Source of the DNA: Bacteroides sp. CAG:1060
GTDB lineage: Bacteria > Bacteroidota > Bacteroidia > Bacteroidales > UBA932
Assembly (NCBI GenBank): GCA_000432655.1
Contig: HF986284.1
Span: forward strand, 13,812 to 45,081
Direction of reading: 5' to 3'
Length of the DNA stretch: 31,270 bases
A program made the translations under genes and the position numbers. Below are positions 14,605 to 23,138 of the stretch, in pieces (position 1 is the first letter of the stretch; each line of letters begins with the position of its first letter). Below the pieces are notes generated by a model. It had not been told where the DNA came from. It was given only the letters and a program-made list of their open reading frames with translations, and ran no database searches.

Positions 14605-16818
14605 ATGGAGAAAGTGACCGTAATTCCTTCGGAAAAGCTTGCGAACGGGTGGATAGACCCGTCGTTCCTGCCTGAAGGTCAGGACAAGTATTACATAAGG
14701 AACCGACAAGTGAAGGCTCCTGCCGGCGGCTGGCGACATCTTACAAGTGATGAGATAGAGAGGCTTGTAAAGAATGACAATACAGCGTCAAGCTGGGATA
14801 CCATCTGGGTGACGGATGAGTTTATCCCCCGCATGCTCAAGAACAACAATTTCTATGGTACCGTGCGTATCGGGAGAATCTCCGACAACGGACTCCAGTT
14901 TCATGATTTGCGGCTTCCGATCGGTATCACCAACTCGTCGATACATTCCTGTGATATAGGCGATGACTGCGCCATTCATGACGTGCATTATCTGAGCCAT
15001 TATATAATAGGTGACAGGTGCATGCTCTTCAACATTCATGAGATGTCTTCCACTGACCATGCCAAGTTCGGCAACGGCATTGTCAAGGACGGAGAGCCGG
15101 AGAGCGTCAGGGTGAAACTTCACGTGATGAACGAGACCGGGTGCCGCAGCGTTTATCCTTTCGACGGGATGATTACCGCAGATGCATATCTTTGGGCCAA
15201 ATACCGGGACGACCTGCCGCTTCAGAAAAGGCTTGAAGAGATGACCCAGTCAGTTCAGGACCACCATCGCGGATATTACGGCACCGTGGGTTCGGGCTGC
15301 GTCATCAAGACTTCCGAAATCATCAAAGATGTCAAGATCGGCACCGGATGCTATATTAAAGGTGCAAGCAAGCTCAAGAACATCACCATCAATTCTTCCG
15401 AGAGCGAACCTACCCAGATAGGGGAAAATGTGATTCTGGTCAACGGAATCGTGGGCTACGGCTGCCGTATCTTCTATGGCTGCACTGCCGTCAAGTTTGT
15501 CATCGGGACCAACTGCAACCTTAAATACGGTGCCCGTGTCATCGATTCCATACTCGGGGACAACAGCACGATTTCGTGCTGCGAGGTGCTCAACAACCTT
15601 ATCTTCCCTGCGCATGAGCAGCATCACAACAATTCTTTCCTTATTGCTGCCTGTCTTCTGGGGCAGAGCAATCTCGCCGCCGGTGCGACCATAGGCTCCA
15701 ACCACAACTCGCGGTCCAATGACAATGAAGTGGTTGCGGGGCGTGGTTTCTGGCCGGGACTTTGTTCGTCCATAAAGCACTCGTGCGTGTTTGCCTCATT
15801 TACCCTTCTTGCCAAGGGTGCCTATCCTGCCGAGATGCATATCCGGCTGCCGTTCAGCATGGTGAGCAATAATGAATCCGAAGGGTGCCTGGAGATAATG
15901 CCGGCGTTCTGGTGGCTGCACAATATGTATGCACTTGCCCGCAACAACTGGAAATTCCAGACAAGGGACAGACGGCTTACCAAGGTGCAGAACATAGAGT
16001 TTGACACTTATGCACCGGACAGCATGGAAGAGGTGCTCCAGGGCATGGAACTGCTGGCGCTTTGGACTGCCAAGGCATGGTTCCGTTCGCGCGGAGAAGA
16101 TTGTGCTGCAGTCGGTTTCGAGGCTCTTGTGCGGAAAGGACGGGAGCTGTTGGAAGGCCCTTATGAGACGGTAGCGTCTCTTGAGGTACTTGGGGAGGAT
16201 GTGGAGAAATCGAAGCGCAAAGTGCTGATACGCAAGCCGTGGCAGGCATATAGAGCTTACTCGGAGATGATTGTGCATTATGCTATGGGCAATGTGCTCA
16301 AGTATTTTGAGGGTAATTCTTCTCCGTCGTTCGAATATCTTTCCGGGCTTTCGGCAGCCCCACGCGAGAAGATGTGGGTGAATCTTGGCGGTCAGCTGAT
16401 GAAAAACAGCGATGTGGATACTATTCGTGAAGATATCGTTTCGGGCGTTCTTCCGGATTGGGTGTCGATTCACTCCAGATACTCTCAGATCTGGCAGTCT
16501 TATCCGGAGGCGAAACTGGCGCACTCAGTGCAGTGTCTGGCAGAGCTTTATGGCACCCGATGCCTTTCAAAAGAAGACTGGCGTCGTGCGCTGGAAGATG
16601 AAAAACGGATATGCCGACTTGTCAGCGACCAGGTGTACCTGACCAGACTGAAGGATTATGAGAATCCGTTCCGTCGGGCGACATACCGAAACGAAGATGA
16701 GATGACGGCTGCCATCGGGCGAGTGGAGGACAATAGTTTTGTGAAGCAGGTTGCGTCCGATACCGAGAAAGAATTATTGCAAATAGACAGAATTTTAAAT
16801 ATTTTAGGAAAGCTATGA
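14605..16818 (+). CDS. DUF4954 family protein with left-handed beta-helix repeats
   Basis: 737 residues, no signal peptide, so cytoplasmic. Two stretches of hexapeptide-type repeats (about 85-145 with IGDDCAIHDV and IGDRCMLFNI; about 228-375 with IGTGCYIKG, IGENVILVNG, YGCRIFYGC, IGTNCNLKYG) indicate a left-handed beta helix like that of acyl- and nucleotidyl-transferases such as GlmU. The segment NLIFPAHEQHHNNSFLIAAC (331-350) is typical of the Bacteroidota family DUF4954. The C-terminal 350 residues are helical and unrecognised. No nucleotidyl-transferase motif is seen, so the beta helix may act as an acyltransferase or as a scaffold. Its stop overlaps the SIS start (ATGA), implying coupled translation and linked function. 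Confidence 0.85.
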   Translation: MEKVTVIPSEKLANGWIDPSFLPEGQDKYYIRNRQVKAPAGGWRHLTSDEIERLVKNDNTASSWDTIWVTDEFIPRMLKNNNFYGTVRIGRISDNGLQFHDLRLPIGITNSSIHSCDIGDDCAIHDVHYLSHYIIGDRCMLFNIHEMSSTDHAKFGNGIVKDGEPESVRVKLHVMNETGCRSVYPFDGMITADAYLWAKYRDDLPLQKRLEEMTQSVQDHHRGYYGTVGSGCVIKTSEIIKDVKIGTGCYIKGASKLKNITINSSESEPTQIGENVILVNGIVGYGCRIFYGCTAVKFVIGTNCNLKYGARVIDSILGDNSTISCCEVLNNLIFPAHEQHHNNSFLIAACLLGQSNLAAGATIGSNHNSRSNDNEVVAGRGFWPGLCSSIKHSCVFASFTLLAKGAYPAEMHIRLPFSMVSNNESEGCLEIMPAFWWLHNMYALARNNWKFQTRDRRLTKVQNIEFDTYAPDSMEEVLQGMELLALWTAKAWFRSRGEDCAAVGFEALVRKGRELLEGPYETVASLEVLGEDVEKSKRKVLIRKPWQAYRAYSEMIVHYAMGNVLKYFEGNSSPSFEYLSGLSAAPREKMWVNLGGQLMKNSDVDTIREDIVSGVLPDWVSIHSRYSQIWQSYPEAKLAHSVQCLAELYGTRCLSKEDWRRALEDEKRICRLVSDQVYLTRLKDYENPFRRATYRNEDEMTAAIGRVEDNSFVKQVASDTEKELLQIDRILNILGKL

Positions 16819-17825
16819 ATCTTGAACAAGAAAAATATTCCCGCTACAGCCTCGTCAAAGAGATGATGGGGACTGTACCTACCGTAGCTGAGTTTGACCC
16901 TTCATGCGTTTGTACTGTGGCAGAGTCTCTTCGCAGGACAGGTCGCATGTTCTTTACCGGGGAAGGTTCGTCAAGAATAATGCCGGCCAAGAATGCTCGC
17001 CGTCGTGCCATGAATTGGGGGCTTGCCGTGAATGTCCAGTGTGACGGAGCCCGTCAGGCGCTTGGCTATGACCTTTCGCAATATACCGTCCTTGTGGACT
17101 CCAATTCGGGGCGGACCAAAGAAGCGCTGACGCTTGCAAAGAAACTGAGGGCCGAAGGTCACAGGGAATTGTTTTCCCTCAGTGCCAATGAGGATACGCC
17201 GATTGAGAAAGAGTGCGTGAGCGGCTCTGTGCTGAAGTGCGGATGGGAAGAAGCCGTGGCCGCCACCAAGAGTGTAGTGGAACAGGGGCTTTACTGTGAT
17301 TCCATTATCTGGGCTTTGGCCGGCAGGGATTTCAAGTCATCCCTTGACGGATTGTCGGAGAAAATACGCGCGGCGCTTACCATGCAGATAGATCCTCAGA
17401 TCGTAGAGTGGGTCAAGGGAGCGAATACTGTTTATTTCAGCGGACTCAATGATGGTGTGGCTGAGGAACTTACCCTTAAGACCAATGAAATCACCCGCCG
17501 CAAAAGTGATTATCTCGAAGGGACATACGCTGTCCATGGAATCGAGGAGGTGATGCAGTCGGGAGATGTGGTGTTTATAGTCGATCCTATTGAGAGCGAG
17601 TACGACAAATTCCTTTCAGTACTTGGCGGAGCCGGTGTGCATACTGTAGGAATCCATCACAAGCCTACCCCGTTCGAAAAGACTGTCCTTGTGCCTGATG
17701 CCGGGGAATGCCAGAACTATGTCAATCTTTGTGCTGGATGGAATGTGCTTGTGGAGATAGCCGTGAGTGATGGTATCAACCTTGACAAGCCGGAGAGGGC
17801 CAGAAAGGTGGGTAATGAGATGTAA
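16815..17825 (+). CDS. SIS-domain (sugar isomerase-type) protein
   Basis: 336 residues, cytoplasmic. Two SIS-type halves are suggested: FFTGEGSSRIMPAKNARRRA (47-66) and the phosphosugar-loop-like DSNSGRTKEA (95-104) in the first, and a second half beginning near IVEWVKGANTVYFSGLNDG. The layout resembles the isomerase half of GlmS, but the glutaminase domain is absent. Such proteins bind or isomerise phosphosugars, or sense them as regulators; no DNA-binding domain is present. It overlaps the DUF4954 gene by 4 bases and is followed after 3 bases by lplA, so the three are almost certainly co-transcribed. The substrate is unknown. Confidence 0.85.
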   Translation: MNLEQEKYSRYSLVKEMMGTVPTVAEFDPSCVCTVAESLRRTGRMFFTGEGSSRIMPAKNARRRAMNWGLAVNVQCDGARQALGYDLSQYTVLVDSNSGRTKEALTLAKKLRAEGHRELFSLSANEDTPIEKECVSGSVLKCGWEEAVAATKSVVEQGLYCDSIIWALAGRDFKSSLDGLSEKIRAALTMQIDPQIVEWVKGANTVYFSGLNDGVAEELTLKTNEITRRKSDYLEGTYAVHGIEEVMQSGDVVFIVDPIESEYDKFLSVLGGAGVHTVGIHHKPTPFEKTVLVPDAGECQNYVNLCAGWNVLVEIAVSDGINLDKPERARKVGNEM

Positions 17826-17828
17826 GGG

Positions 17829-18791
17829 ATGAAGTACTTGATCAATGGATTGACGGATCCGTATTTCAATATGGCATTTGATGAATATTGTCTTGAGCAG
17901 TATCCTTCAGATGCCCCCTTTTTCTATCTGTGGCGCAATGCTCCGTCCGTTATTATCGGACTGAATCAGAATGCCTGTGCGGAAGTCAATATCGGATACC
18001 TGGAGAATAACGGGATAAATCTTGCCCGCAGGGTTACCGGCGGAGGTGCGGTGTACCATGACCTCCAGAATATGAATTACACCATAATCGGCCGTAATGT
18101 CACCCCGGCTCCTTTTGTGGAGGCGCTTCGCTCGCTGGGCGTTCCGGCAGAGCTTTCCGGTCGCAATGATATTTTCGTGGACGGCCGTAAGGTGTCGGGA
18201 TATGCCCGTCGCGTGTCCAAGGATCGGGAGATTGTACACGGGACCATGATGTATGACGTGGATATTGACACTTTGATAAAGGCTCTGGATGTGCCAGGGT
18301 CCAAGCTGTCTTCCAAGGGCGTGTCTTCGGTGAGAAGCCGGGTGGCCAACCTGAAGGATTATCTGCCTCAATTTGCATCTCTTGATGAGGTGCAGGCGGC
18401 GATATCGGAGGCCATGTCTGGCGGGGACCAGGTTCTTGAATTTGGAGAGGACCGGATTGCGGAAGTGGAACGGATAGCTCGTGAGAAATTCTCCACATGG
18501 GACTGGATATACGGCCATTCCAGGGACGCGCAGATTCTGCACAAAGCCAAACTGCCTTGCGGTACCGTGGAGGTGCATCTGTGTCTTGACGGCGGGTTCC
18601 TGAAGGACCTTGCTTTCAGCGGAGATTTTATCGGCGGCCGCAGTACGGATTACATTTCCTCTATTCTTAAGGATGTGAGATATGACAGCAGTTCCATCTC
18701 GGATGCTCTCTCCGGAATAGATGTATCGGAGTGTTTTCCGGGCGTGGATGCAGCGCTCCTTACGAGGCTTTTGATGGGGGAACAGGTATAG
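17829..18791 (+). CDS. lplA: Lipoate--protein ligase A
   Basis: 320 residues. The lipoyl-AMP/lipoate-binding motif RRVTGGGAVYHD is at 67-78, DGRKVSGYA (118-126) carries the catalytic lysine (Lys121), and HGTMMYDVD follows at 137-145. A C-terminal accessory domain (about 245-320) is present, as in two-domain LplA. The enzyme activates free lipoate with ATP and attaches it to lysines of the E2 subunits of 2-oxoacid dehydrogenases and GcvH in the cytoplasm. It starts 3 bases after the SIS stop and ends 18 bases before the convergent SulP gene. Being third in an operon with DUF4954 and SIS proteins is not explained by lipoate salvage alone. Confidence 0.93.
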   Translation: MKYLINGLTDPYFNMAFDEYCLEQYPSDAPFFYLWRNAPSVIIGLNQNACAEVNIGYLENNGINLARRVTGGGAVYHDLQNMNYTIIGRNVTPAPFVEALRSLGVPAELSGRNDIFVDGRKVSGYARRVSKDREIVHGTMMYDVDIDTLIKALDVPGSKLSSKGVSSVRSRVANLKDYLPQFASLDEVQAAISEAMSGGDQVLEFGEDRIAEVERIAREKFSTWDWIYGHSRDAQILHKAKLPCGTVEVHLCLDGGFLKDLAFSGDFIGGRSTDYISSILKDVRYDSSSISDALSGIDVSECFPGVDAALLTRLLMGEQV

Positions 18792-18798
18792 GCTCCCT

Positions 18799-18827
18799 GT
18801 GAAGACGTCCTATTGGGCGTCTGTCAC
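18799..18827. terminator. Hairpin between convergent lplA and SulP genes
   Basis: GTGA-AGACGTCC / GGGCGTCT-G-TCAC folds as a stem with one bulged G and a TATT loop, and overlaps the SulP stop codon. There is no T tract on either side, so it is at best a weak or Rho-assisted terminator. Confidence 0.35.
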
Positions 18828-20515
18828 GAAGGAGTCGGCTATTTCGTTGGCATGGGTTAGGGCCGGGAATATGTTTGGATATATATTCCCTTTTCCAATG
18901 ATTTCATCCACGCCGAATTTGTGCAGCGTGCCGAGCACGTCTTCGTTGACGCCGGACAGAATCACCTCCACGCCACGTTTGTGGGCCATGTCAATGATGT
19001 TCTTGAGATTCTTGACTCCGGTCGAATCCATGAACGGCACCTTGCGCATACGGATTATTCTCACCCGGGTGCTTTTGTTGCGCCGCTCAAACTCCTCCGA
19101 GCGGCTGGCCAGTCCGAAGAAATAAGGACCGTTTATCTCATAGACTTCGACTCCCTTGTGGATATCAAGCATCTCAACATCGTCGTGGGCTGCCACATCA
19201 TCATCTTCCGTGGCGGCGAGTCTGTTCTGTTCAAGTACGGTAATGGTGGATGTCTGCATCATGCGGCGAACGAACATTGCGATGGCCAGGACTACGCCGA
19301 CCTCTATGCCCACGGTAAGATCCACGATGACCGTAAGGAGGAAAGTTATCAGCAGTACCGCCACATCTGCGGCATCTCCCTTGAGCAGATACTTGAAACT
19401 GCGCCACTCGCTCATATTGAATGCTACGATTACCAGAATTGCCGCCAGGCAGGAAAGTGGGATATATACGGCATACGGCATAAGGAACAGGTAGATCAAA
19501 AGAAGCACTATGGCATGGATGATTCCCGCTACGGATGTGCGGGCGCCGTTGTTGATGCTGGCCATGGTTCTGGCAAGGGCTCCAGTAGCCGGAATGCCGC
19601 CGAACATCGGGGTGATGATATTGGCTATGCCTTGTCCTATCAGCTCGGTGTTGGAATCGTGCTGCTTGCCGGTAACGCCATCTGCCACCATGGCCGCCAG
19701 AAGAGACTCGATGGCACAGAGTATGGCAATGGTGAATGCCGGTGATACGAGTCCTTTTACGGTCTCAAAGTCCATGGCCGGGGCTACCGGCTTGGGAAGA
19801 GGCAGACCCTGCGCGAGCTCCGGGAACTTGGAACCTATCGTAGCGAACTCAATGCCGGTGAATTTGCTCAGAAACACAGATGCCGCAGTGCCGACTATCA
19901 GCGCAATCAGGGAACCGGGAATCTTTCTGAAACCCCACTTGTTCCATAGAATGATCACTAAAAGGCAGGCTATGCTCAACCCTGTTTCCGTCAATGATAT
20001 ATGGTCATATTCTGGAAATAGCAGATCCATTCCGGTACGAATCCGGACGGTACGGCTACATCGCTCATGCCGAAGAAATCTTTCATCTGGGTGGAAAATA
20101 TCGTAAGCGCGATGCCGCTTGTGAATCCTACGACTATCGGATATGGTATGAACTTGAATACCGCACCCATCTTGCACAGACCCATGATGACAAGTATGAC
20201 TCCTGCCATGATGGTGGCAAGGGTGAGCCCCTGAATGCCGTATTGGGCGACAATTCCGGAAACGATTACGATGAATGCCCCTGTCGGACCTCCTATAAGG
20301 AATCGGGAACCTCCGAAAACGGAGATGAGAAATCCGGCCACTATGGCGGTTATAAGTCCCTGTTGAGGTGATACTCCGCTCGCAATACCGAATGCGATGG
20401 CGAGAGGAAGGGCGATGATACCTACTACTATACCTGCGATGAGGTCGGAGACAAAACGCTCACGACTATACCGCCCCTTCTTGAAGAGGTGGAAAAACTT
20501 CGGGTTGAAAACCAT
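18810..20515 (-). pseudogene. SulP-family anion transporter with STAS domain, interrupted by a one-base frameshift
   Basis: The N-terminal part (ATG at 20515, frame closed by TGA at 19991-19993, 174 residues) begins [21 protein letters not shown] and has the SulP core start ([24 protein letters not shown]). The remaining membrane segments and the cytoplasmic STAS domain (VEVYEINGPYFFGLA, with MDSTG phospho-loop) continue in another frame down to the stop at 18810-18812. The two parts join around 20004-20015: one reads EWICYFQN and the other [11 protein letters not shown]. Adding a single base there gives an uninterrupted protein of about 568 residues, the normal SulP length. No slippery heptamer is visible, so this is a mutation or a sequencing/assembly error rather than programmed frameshifting. 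Intact homologues carry sulfate, bicarbonate or other anions across the inner membrane. Confidence 0.88.
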
Positions 20516-20548
20516 CTGTTATTATGAAAACTACTAACTAACCGGGTG

Positions 20549-20556
20549 CAAAGGTA
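20549..20556 (-). promoter_or_regulatory. Candidate -7 element for the SulP gene
   Basis: Minus-strand TACCTTTG matches TAnnTTTG, 33 bases before the ATG at 20515. The -33 region is only TTTTA-like. Confidence 0.4.
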
Positions 20557-20598
20557 GTACTTTTCTTTGGAATATTAAAATTATTTATTAATTATTCC

Positions 20599-21054
20599 TT
20601 AGTCGTTCGCTGCTTCAAGGCCGGAGATGATGCGGACAACGTCCTTGGTGGACCCTTCTATTTCCACGCCGGCGGCCGTAACCGTGCAGGTGAGCCTGTC
20701 TTCCCACATCTTCAGGGCTCGCGAAAGAGTGGAGCGTTTGATGTAGCAGAAAGTCTGGTCCTCGCTTTTTTCAAGCTTGTATCCGTGCAGCTCCATTACC
20801 TTGTCCAGCCTTGCCTTGGCATCTGAAGGCTCTCCATAGACATGAGCTGTGCGGGTGCAGTATCCCATTCTCGGGTATAGCGCGGCAAGTGCGGCGGCTA
20901 TCAAGGCAATCTGCCAATATGAGTCATAACCGTTGACAAACATGGTGGAAAGGTCTCCGTCCACAAGTCCGGACACCACCAGGATTGCAATTACCAATGC
21001 CAGAATGACAAGCAGGTAGATAAAGTATTTTACGGCTCTTACGAAATATTTCAT
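20599..21054 (-). CDS. Small membrane protein of unknown function
   Basis: 151 residues. Two membrane segments (about 11-31, YFIYLLVILALVIAILVVSGL; and about 46-60, WQIALIAAALAALY) are followed by a cytosolic domain of about 90 residues (EPSDAKARLDKVMELHGYKLEKSEDQTFCYIKR) with alternating strands and helices. I do not recognise a named family. A -7 box lies 25 bases before the start. It precedes the SulP gene on the same strand with an 83-base gap holding another -7 box, so the two are probably separate units. Confidence 0.7.
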   Translation of the reverse strand: MKYFVRAVKYFIYLLVILALVIAILVVSGLVDGDLSTMFVNGYDSYWQIALIAAALAALYPRMGYCTRTAHVYGEPSDAKARLDKVMELHGYKLEKSEDQTFCYIKRSTLSRALKMWEDRLTCTVTAAGVEIEGSTKDVVRIISGLEAAND

Positions 21055-21079
21055 TTTTGTTGTTTTTGTTGTACCTTGG

Positions 21080-21087
21080 CAAAGTTA
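21080..21087 (-). promoter_or_regulatory. Candidate -7 element for the small membrane protein gene
   Basis: Minus-strand TAACTTTG fits TAnnTTTG, 25 bases before the ATG at 21054; the -33 element is not clear. Confidence 0.4.
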
Positions 21088-21100
21088 GTATAATTATTGC

Positions 21101-21108
21101 TATTTTTG
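21101..21108 (+). promoter_or_regulatory. Candidate -7 element for the coiled-coil gene and hemW
   Basis: TATTTTTG fits TAnnTTTG, 25 bases before the ATG at 21134. A TTG at 21076-21078 is 22 bases upstream, slightly long for a -33 element. Confidence 0.45.
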
Positions 21109-21133
21109 CATCTGTAAATCAAAATGTAATGTT

Positions 21134-22048
21134 ATGGAAAGAGAAGATCCACTAGAGAAGCTCGAAAGAAAGGAGCTTGAAAACAAGTCAAACGGTGGTC
21201 TTAAGACCATCATGATTGTGATGACCGTAGTGGCATTGGCGCTGGCTGCGGCACTTGTGTATGTCTGGATGTCAAAGAATTCCCTTGTAGATGAGCTCAA
21301 TGGCGAAAAGCAGGATTTGACGGAGCAGATACTTGCTCTTCAAAATGACTATGAGGGCCTTTCTTCTGATTATGATACAATTAACGCTCAACTTGATTCT
21401 TCCAGGGAAGAGATTGCCCAACTTGTGGATCGGGTCAAGAAGACCGAGGCTACCAACCGTTCAAAGATGCGCCAGTATGAAAAGGAACTCGGGACGCTTC
21501 GCTCTATAATGAGGGGATATATAAGCCAGATAGATTCGCTTAACACTCTCAATCATCGTCTTACCCAGGAGGCTGCCTCTGCAAAGCGTGAGGCCGCAGA
21601 AAGCAACCGCAAGAACCAGGAACTCTCACAGCAGGTTGAGAATCTTACGGACCGTGTCAATGTAGGTTCTATCCTCAAAGCGCGCGGTATCTCAATGGAA
21701 GCTCACAACAGCGCTGACAAGAAGACGGACCGCAGCGGCCGTGTGGCAAGACTGCTTGTCAATCTGACCCTTGTGGAGAATGAGCTTGCAGCCCGCGGAC
21801 CTGTAGAAGTGTTCGTGAGAGTGTTTGATCCTGACGGGAAGCAGCTTTTTGACGGGAAGGGAGCAAGTTTTGAGTATGAAGGAGAAGTTCTGTCTGCGAC
21901 CGCTTCACGTGAAGTTGATTATCAGGGAGAAGAAATCGATCTTGGCATTTATGTCAACAACATAGACGTATTCACCAAGGGAGTCTATACCGTGGAGGCT
22001 TATACTTCGCAGTCACGGCTTGGCTCGGCGGAACTCTTGCTGAGGTAA
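21134..22048 (+). CDS. Membrane-anchored periplasmic coiled-coil protein, function unknown
   Basis: 304 residues. A short charged cytosolic start (about 1-24), one membrane helix (about 25-46, TIMIVMTVVALALAAALVYVW), a long coiled coil (about 48-175, with heptads such as LNGEKQDLTEQILALQNDY) and a compact C-terminal beta domain (about 200-304, ARLLVNLTLVENELAARGPVEV and VYTVEAYTSQSRLGSAELLLR). By topology the coiled coil should be periplasmic. It resembles Bacteroidota hypothetical proteins of this build, but I know no function. It is 13 bases upstream of hemW and shares its transcript, which may be coincidental. Confidence 0.8.
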   Translation: MEREDPLEKLERKELENKSNGGLKTIMIVMTVVALALAAALVYVWMSKNSLVDELNGEKQDLTEQILALQNDYEGLSSDYDTINAQLDSSREEIAQLVDRVKKTEATNRSKMRQYEKELGTLRSIMRGYISQIDSLNTLNHRLTQEAASAKREAAESNRKNQELSQQVENLTDRVNVGSILKARGISMEAHNSADKKTDRSGRVARLLVNLTLVENELAARGPVEVFVRVFDPDGKQLFDGKGASFEYEGEVLSATASREVDYQGEEIDLGIYVNNIDVFTKGVYTVEAYTSQSRLGSAELLLR

Positions 22049-22061
22049 TGACAGGAATCTG

Positions 22062-23138
22062 ATGATTTACGTTCATGTTCCGTTCTGCAGAAGTTTCTGT
22101 ACATATTGTGACTTTTATTCGGAGGTGGTGTGTCGGGGAAGAGATGCCGATGCGGTTGGCAGATATTGCTCCGAAGTATGTGCGGAAATAGATATCAGAA
22201 GGGATGAAATAGAGAAGACATTGGGTTGCAATACCCTTTATGTAGGAGGCGGCACACCATCGGTGCTGCCTCTTTCTGTGCTTGAGACAATAGTTGGCAG
22301 GCTGGGTTATGGTCCGTACGATGAGTTTACCGTGGAGGTGAATCCGGAAGATGTCGTTGACGGGGGAGCTGAGTATGCCTGCGGACTTGCCCGCATGGGT
22401 GTTACCCGGGTGAGCATGGGCGTGCAGTCATTGGATGATGTGGTGCTTCGTCGTATGAACCGTCGTCATGACTCGGATTCGGCACGAAAAGCGGTGTCCA
22501 TACTGCGCGGCTCCGGAATCGACAATATCAGTATAGACTTGATATTCGGGGGATTGGGTGTGGATATGGATAAGCTTGAAAGTACGCTTGCCGGATTTGT
22601 CTCGCTCTCTCCCGAACACATTTCTGCGTACCAGTTGAGCGTGGAGGATGGAAGTGCCCTTGCGTCCATGATTGCCCGGGGGGAATATGAGGAACTCTCT
22701 GATGATGAATGCCGTATGCAGTATGAACTTGTCTGTCGCAGTCTTGAGGCGGCAGGGTACGAGCATTACGAGATTTCCAACTGGGCCAAACCGGGAAAGC
22801 GTGCCGTGCACAATTCTGCATATTGGAAACGGCTTCCGTATGTGGGGCTTGGACCGGGAGCGCACTCGTTTGACGGGGAGCACAGGAGTTGGAACACATC
22901 GGTGCGGTCCGGATGGTCGCGGGAAAGCGAAACTCTTACACCGGAGCAGGCACGGGAAGAGGCTGTGATGCTTGGGCTGCGAACTTCTGATGGAATCGAG
23001 CCTGGGCTGTGTGACCCGGACATGACGGAGCGTCTGCTGCATCAGGGGCTTCTTGTAAGACAGCCCGAGACCGGCAGGCTTCGTGTCCCGGAGTCGCAGA
23101 TGTTTGTATCAGACTCAATTATAGAGATGCTGGCATAG
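22062..23138 (+). CDS. hemW: HemW-type radical SAM protein (heme chaperone, coproporphyrinogen III oxidase-like)
   Basis: 358 residues. HVPFCRSFCTYCDFY holds the CxxxCxxC motif for the 4Fe-4S cluster (Cys9, Cys13, Cys16); GGGTPS (62-67) binds S-adenosylmethionine; GVQSLDD, YEISNWAKPG and the HemW C-terminal region follow. HemW proteins were long labelled HemN-like but act as heme chaperones, and this sequence has the short HemW N terminus lacking the extra residues of true HemN. It is cytoplasmic. The last 20 bases overlap the convergent AraC gene. Confidence 0.9.
   Translation: MIYVHVPFCRSFCTYCDFYSEVVCRGRDADAVGRYCSEVCAEIDIRRDEIEKTLGCNTLYVGGGTPSVLPLSVLETIVGRLGYGPYDEFTVEVNPEDVVDGGAEYACGLARMGVTRVSMGVQSLDDVVLRRMNRRHDSDSARKAVSILRGSGIDNISIDLIFGGLGVDMDKLESTLAGFVSLSPEHISAYQLSVEDGSALASMIARGEYEELSDDECRMQYELVCRSLEAAGYEHYEISNWAKPGKRAVHNSAYWKRLPYVGLGPGAHSFDGEHRSWNTSVRSGWSRESETLTPEQAREEAVMLGLRTSDGIEPGLCDPDMTERLLHQGLLVRQPETGRLRVPESQMFVSDSIIEMLA

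Noticed and set aside
15796..16524. Long minus-strand open frame opposite the DUF4954 gene
   Set aside because: Composition is rich in His, Arg and Pro with no domain, and it is fully inside a recognised gene on the other strand.
18921..19745. Plus-strand open frame of 274 codons opposite the SulP gene
   Set aside because: Translation is His/Tyr/Gly-rich without motifs; the minus strand carries clear SulP and STAS sequence.
19991..20030. Programmed ribosomal frameshift in the SulP gene
   Set aside because: No slippery heptamer, no strong downstream hairpin, and SulP genes are not known for it; mutation or error is simpler.
22428..23042. Minus-strand open frame of 204 codons opposite hemW
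   Set aside because: Antisense to conserved radical SAM sequence and lacking any recognisable domain.
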